Program-made: the position numbers and the translations under genes | Part shown: piece after piece, positions 52,410 to 55,216 of the stretch | Layout of the letters: every line of letters starts with the position of its first letter | Numbering within the stretch: position 1 is the first letter of the stretch | The notes under the pieces: generated by a model | Databases searched by the model: none | What the model saw: only the letters and a program-made list of their open reading frames with translations | Told to the model about the DNA's origin: nothing | Source: Microseira wollei NIES-4236 | Lineage (GTDB): Bacteria; Cyanobacteriota; Cyanobacteriia; Cyanobacteriales; Aerosakkonemataceae | Direction: 5' to 3' | DNA length: 55,216 nt | NCBI RefSeq assembly: GCF_020521235.1 | Contig: NZ_BLAY01000054.1 | Span: forward strand, 1-55,216

Positions 52410-53807
52410 TTGACACTCTCCCGCATAAATGACGGGAGATTCTTGGCTCAATGAGTGACCTTGCCCAAACTTGTTTCCAAGCAAAGGTAGAGGGCCTTCT
52501 CTCCCCAAGCGTTAAAAGTTGACCTGGGCCCCACGGTACTTAACTGACAACCAGTCTGTTTTAGCGCTTTCTCTAGAATATTTATTGCCGCATTATGGTC
52601 ACGATCTAGTACACATCCACACTTGCAAACATGAGTGCGAACGGATAAAGACTTTTTCACTGTTTCGCCACAGCTAGAGCAATTTTGGCTGGTATACTGG
52701 GGCGGCACAGAAACCACAACCCGACCATATACTTTGCCCAAATACTCTAACCACTGGGTGAATTGTGACCATCCAGCATCACTGATGGACTTAGCTAAAT
52801 GACGGTTCCTAACCATGTTACGAACTTGAAGTTTCTCAAACGCCACGAAATCGTTAGATTTCACCACGCACAATGCAGTTTTTACCGCAAAGTCTTTACG
52901 CTGACGGGAAACTTTTAGGTGTTTACGCCCCAGACTAGAAATAGCTTTTGAGCGGTTGTTAGAGCCTTTTTCCCGTCTGGAAACACGACGCTGCAACCGT
53001 TTTAAAGCCTTCTCGGACTTACGTAGGTGACGAGGATTTTCTACCTTATTTCCTTGAGAATCGGTATAGAAAGCAGACAATCCAACGTCCAATCCCACAG
53101 TTTTACCAGTAGGATTGGTGTCGATATTGCGGTCGGCTTTTATGCAGAACTGAACATAATATCCATCGCTGCGTTTAACGATTCTAACCCGCTTAATCTG
53201 GTCAATCTGGTAATAGTGCAAATCTAATGTTCCCATCAGTTTCAATTGACCAATACCGCACCTATCAATAAAGTTTATGTACTTGCGGTCATCTGAAAGC
53301 TTCCATCCTGTGACCTTGTATTCCACAGAACGATTATTTTTTTGGAACTTGGGATACCCTTTTTTACCAGGTTTACCAGACTTGCAGTTCTCGTAAAATC
53401 GTTGAATCGAAAACGATGCCCGCTCAGTAGCAGCCTGTCTAGCTTGAGAGTTTAATTGATTAGCAAATGCGAACTCTTTAGCTAAAACAGCACCAAGCTT
53501 GCTCAGTTCCGACAATTTAACACCGCGATTGTCCATCCAAAACCTGATTGTTTTATTGCGGATAAACTGAAAAGTCCGGATAGCTTCATCAACCTTCCGG
53601 TACTGCTCAATTCTTCCTTTGGCTTTGAATTCGTAAACAATCATGGCGTCAGCTTTTGTTCGACCTATAATTATTATACAAACCTGGTTTAGGGTATCCA
53701 TAGCCCCTAAACCAAATTGTCACAAAACTTCACATACAACTGCAACTAAAGTTGCTCGTGTCCGCTTTCATCCCTGCTCTAAAGAGACAGGGCTTTCACC
53801 GTCCCGC
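52410..53807 (-). mobile_element. IS605-type TnpB element splitting a TPR-CHAT gene
   Basis: 1398 bp. The left end (53807) has a GCCCTGTCTC...GAGCAGGG hairpin, the right end (52410) ATCTCCCGTC...GCGGGAGAGTGTCAA. No target duplication. No RHH gene, unlike the 47308 element. The guide encoded by its right end would match host bases 52409 downward in the CHAT gene. Boundaries are good to one or two bases. Confidence 0.85.
52448..53644 (-). CDS. tnpB: TnpB RNA-guided nuclease, intact
   Basis: 398 aa from ATG 53644 (MIVYEFKAKGRIEQYR). RuvC-I VGLDVGLSAFYT, RuvC-II VAFEKLQVRNMVRN, RuvC-III LDRDHNAAINILE; zinc finger CSSCG...CKCG complete. The C-terminal ~45 codons overlap the omega-RNA scaffold region. 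The only TnpB in the window with all motifs intact and no frameshift. It needs a TnpA from elsewhere to move. Confidence 0.95.
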   Translation of the reverse strand: MIVYEFKAKGRIEQYRKVDEAIRTFQFIRNKTIRFWMDNRGVKLSELSKLGAVLAKEFAFANQLNSQARQAATERASFSIQRFYENCKSGKPGKKGYPKFQKNNRSVEYKVTGWKLSDDRKYINFIDRCGIGQLKLMGTLDLHYYQIDQIKRVRIVKRSDGYYVQFCIKADRNIDTNPTGKTVGLDVGLSAFYTDSQGNKVENPRHLRKSEKALKRLQRRVSRREKGSNNRSKAISSLGRKHLKVSRQRKDFAVKTALCVVKSNDFVAFEKLQVRNMVRNRHLAKSISDAGWSQFTQWLEYLGKVYGRVVVSVPPQYTSQNCSSCGETVKKSLSVRTHVCKCGCVLDRDHNAAINILEKALKQTGCQLSTVGPRSTFNAWGEKALYLCLETSLGKVTH

Positions 53808-55102
53808 AAGCTTCAGGTAAGAAGCGTCGGCGATATCTGGGGGCGGATTGAAAATTGCGGCAGCGAGTTCGCTGCGTTTGGTACTGAGTCGATCGAGGAG
53901 TTGGCGGTTTTCGGGGGTTAAGTTTTGCCGCAGGATTTGCATATTGTCGGCGACGGCATCAAGGATGCGACCTTTCCGCCGCAAGAGTGTGGTGAAGGCG
54001 AGGTTTGCCGCTTCGGAGTTATTGGGAGCCGCTTGCAAGTGGAGCGAGAGGGCAAGGTCGAGGGAATCGGCAATTGTACCGAGATATTGGCGTTTTTGGC
54101 GTTCGGAGCCGGTAATCAGGAGGTTTGAAAGATTTACTTCCTCAATCGACAAGCCCTGGTTAAGCGAGTCAAGGGCAGTATCCGTTCGGTTTCGGGCCGC
54201 ATACAGGGTTGCAAGATGATTGGCTGTGCTGGCTAGATTGGGGTGTTCGTTGCCTCGTTGCTGGCGATCGATCGCGAGGGCTTCTTTGTAGAGTGGTTCC
54301 GCTTCGGCGTAGCGACCTTGCGCGTGCAGCAGCAGCGCAAGATTATTGAGGACATTGGCAACATCTGGATGTTCGCGACCCAATCGGCTGCGGAACGCAG
54401 CTAAAGCCTCTCGGTAAAGCGGTTCGGCTTCGTTGTATCGCCCTTGAAAATAATAGAGTTGTGCCAGTTTGTTGCTGGCGAAGGCGACATTCGGGGAGAT
54501 GCGATCGCCTTCATTGTTCGAGGGACGCGATCGGATTATGCGCGTTCTCTCGTAGCGACGATACCCTTCTAAGGCTGCTCGATCCAAGCGACGATACAGG
54601 TCTAGCGCTGCTTGATAGAGCGGTTCGGCTTCGTTGTAGCGACCTTGGAGCAGGTATGAATTTGCCAGATTGCCGAGGCTTTGGGCAACTCGGGGGTGTT
54701 CCTCGCCGAACTGACTGCGACGTACATCTAGAGCTTCTTTGTGGAGCTTTTCGGCTTCGCTGTAGCGACCTAATGACTCGTACAACAAGGCCAAATTGCT
54801 AAATGAAGCAGAGTTACTGAGGTTTTCGCGACCCAGACGGCGGTCGATCGCTAATGCTTCTTCAAGAAGCTGTTCTGCTTCATCATAACGACCTTGAGAA
54901 GCATAGAGAATAGCCAGATTGCCGAGATTTTGAACGACTTTGGGGTGTGCGTTCCCCACTTGGCGGCGACGCAGGGCAACCAGTTGTTCGGCTAGCGGCG
55001 TTGCTTCTTTGAATTGACCGGATCGATAGAGTCGATTGACTTGCAAGAAGAGTTGTTCTGCGGGATCGGACTGAGTGCTTGCGACTGCATTATAGAGAAG
55101 TT
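53808..55102 (-). pseudogene. TPR part of TPR-CHAT protein, cut at both ends
   Basis: Eight or so TPR units of the Kinesin-light-chain type (repeated A-LxxRRxLGxEHPxxAxxLxNLA): for example FGEEHPRVAQSLGNLANSYL and LGREHPDVANVLNNLALLLH. The C-terminal end runs into the linker (ENRQLLDRLSTKRSELAAAI) up to the TnpB element at 53807. At the 5' end, sequence is authentic only to about 55102 (LLYNAVASTQSDPAEQ); the first 25 codons (from GTG 55181) come from another TnpB element end, so the signal peptide or start was lost. Confidence 0.9.
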
Positions 55103-55216
55103 CGCGAAAACCCCGCGTATTTATACCGGGGTAACCGCGCGAGACTTCAGTCTCGCGAACGTTCTTTAGGCAAAAATTCACGAAGTATTGATATAATAAA
55201 CCAAAAACATTGACAG
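55103..55216 (-). mobile_element. Left end of another RHH-type TnpB element, continues beyond window
   Basis: CGCGAAAACCCCGCG (55103-55117), then the GCGAGACT/AGTCTCGC hairpin (about 55138-55157), matching 48745-48796. The minus strand has the last codons of an RHH-gene relative, ending PKERSRD and TGA, against PKEHSRD in the copy at 48600. The tnpB would lie right of the window. Confidence 0.75.

Noticed and set aside
37864-53807. Active autonomous IS605 elements
   Set aside because: No TnpA (HUH, Y1) transposase gene was found with any of the TnpB genes, so the elements are non-autonomous here.

Overview
The window reads as chromosomal DNA of a filamentous cyanobacterium, Microcoleus/Oscillatoria-like. 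Support: very frequent GCGATCGC (HIP1) octamers, heptamer tandem arrays, a DesC-type acyl-lipid desaturase, a PEP-CTERM protein, pentapeptide-repeat, TPR-CHAT and caspase-like genes, and many IS200/IS605-type TnpB elements. The genus is inference. There is no rRNA or CRISPR array; one tRNA-Gly(GCC) is present.

Layout. 0-5.5 kb: a TnpB-like gene running in from the left, a 3'-truncated group II intron sitting inside the 5' end of another tnpB, and a caspase-like pseudogene. 5.5-11.4 kb: a decayed cluster resembling the tail/lysis end of a prophage (tail fibre, peptidoglycan-binding-like protein, glycosyltransferase, holin-like protein, HAD phosphatase), nearly every gene broken. 11.5-12.3 kb: a TPR-CHAT fragment fused to the 3' end of a tnpB. 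12.4-16.7 kb: the most intact stretch (tRNA-Gly, candidate small RNA, ProA-like protein lacking the usual cysteine, DesC, methionine gamma-lyase-family enzyme). 16.7-20.8 kb: remnants of a polymorphic toxin/immunity locus, two XRE regulators and a VapBC pair. 20.8-29.9 kb: a large pentapeptide-repeat membrane protein, a Na+/H+ antiporter and an ion channel each broken by a small repeat element, a DUF389 protein, a DJ-1/PfpI protein and a second PIN toxin-antitoxin pair. 30-36.6 kb: small unknowns, a PEP-CTERM pseudogene, an AraC regulator with a YdeI-family gene, and a two-gene CBASS-type operon (S-2TMbeta/Cap15-like effector plus CD-NTase). 36.9-48.8 kb: an amidase gene split by a TnpB element, TetR and ArsR regulators, a TetR/GST/Rieske regulon with two matching operators, and a TnpB element that also carries a divergent ribbon-helix-helix gene. 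48.8-55.2 kb: an intact Tat-signal caspase-like protein next to a TPR-CHAT gene split by a TnpB element, with another such element starting at the right edge.

The strongest pattern is genome erosion by tiny elements whose empty sites can be reconstructed. (1) A 23-bp repeat sits inside HIP1 octamers at four places; in two of them it frameshifts a gene, and removing exactly 23 bp restores both GCGATCGC and the reading frame. (2) A MITE-like family with 19-bp AACGCAAGTTGCTAGTTAT inverted ends and 3-4 bp A/T-rich target duplications occurs four times; one copy breaks the ion channel and one rewrites a TetR C-terminus. (3) TnpB elements inserted without target duplication split an amidase and a TPR-CHAT gene. 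About two dozen genes are pseudogenes, many with a single in-frame stop. All functional statements rest on reading the sequence and on family knowledge; no database search was run.
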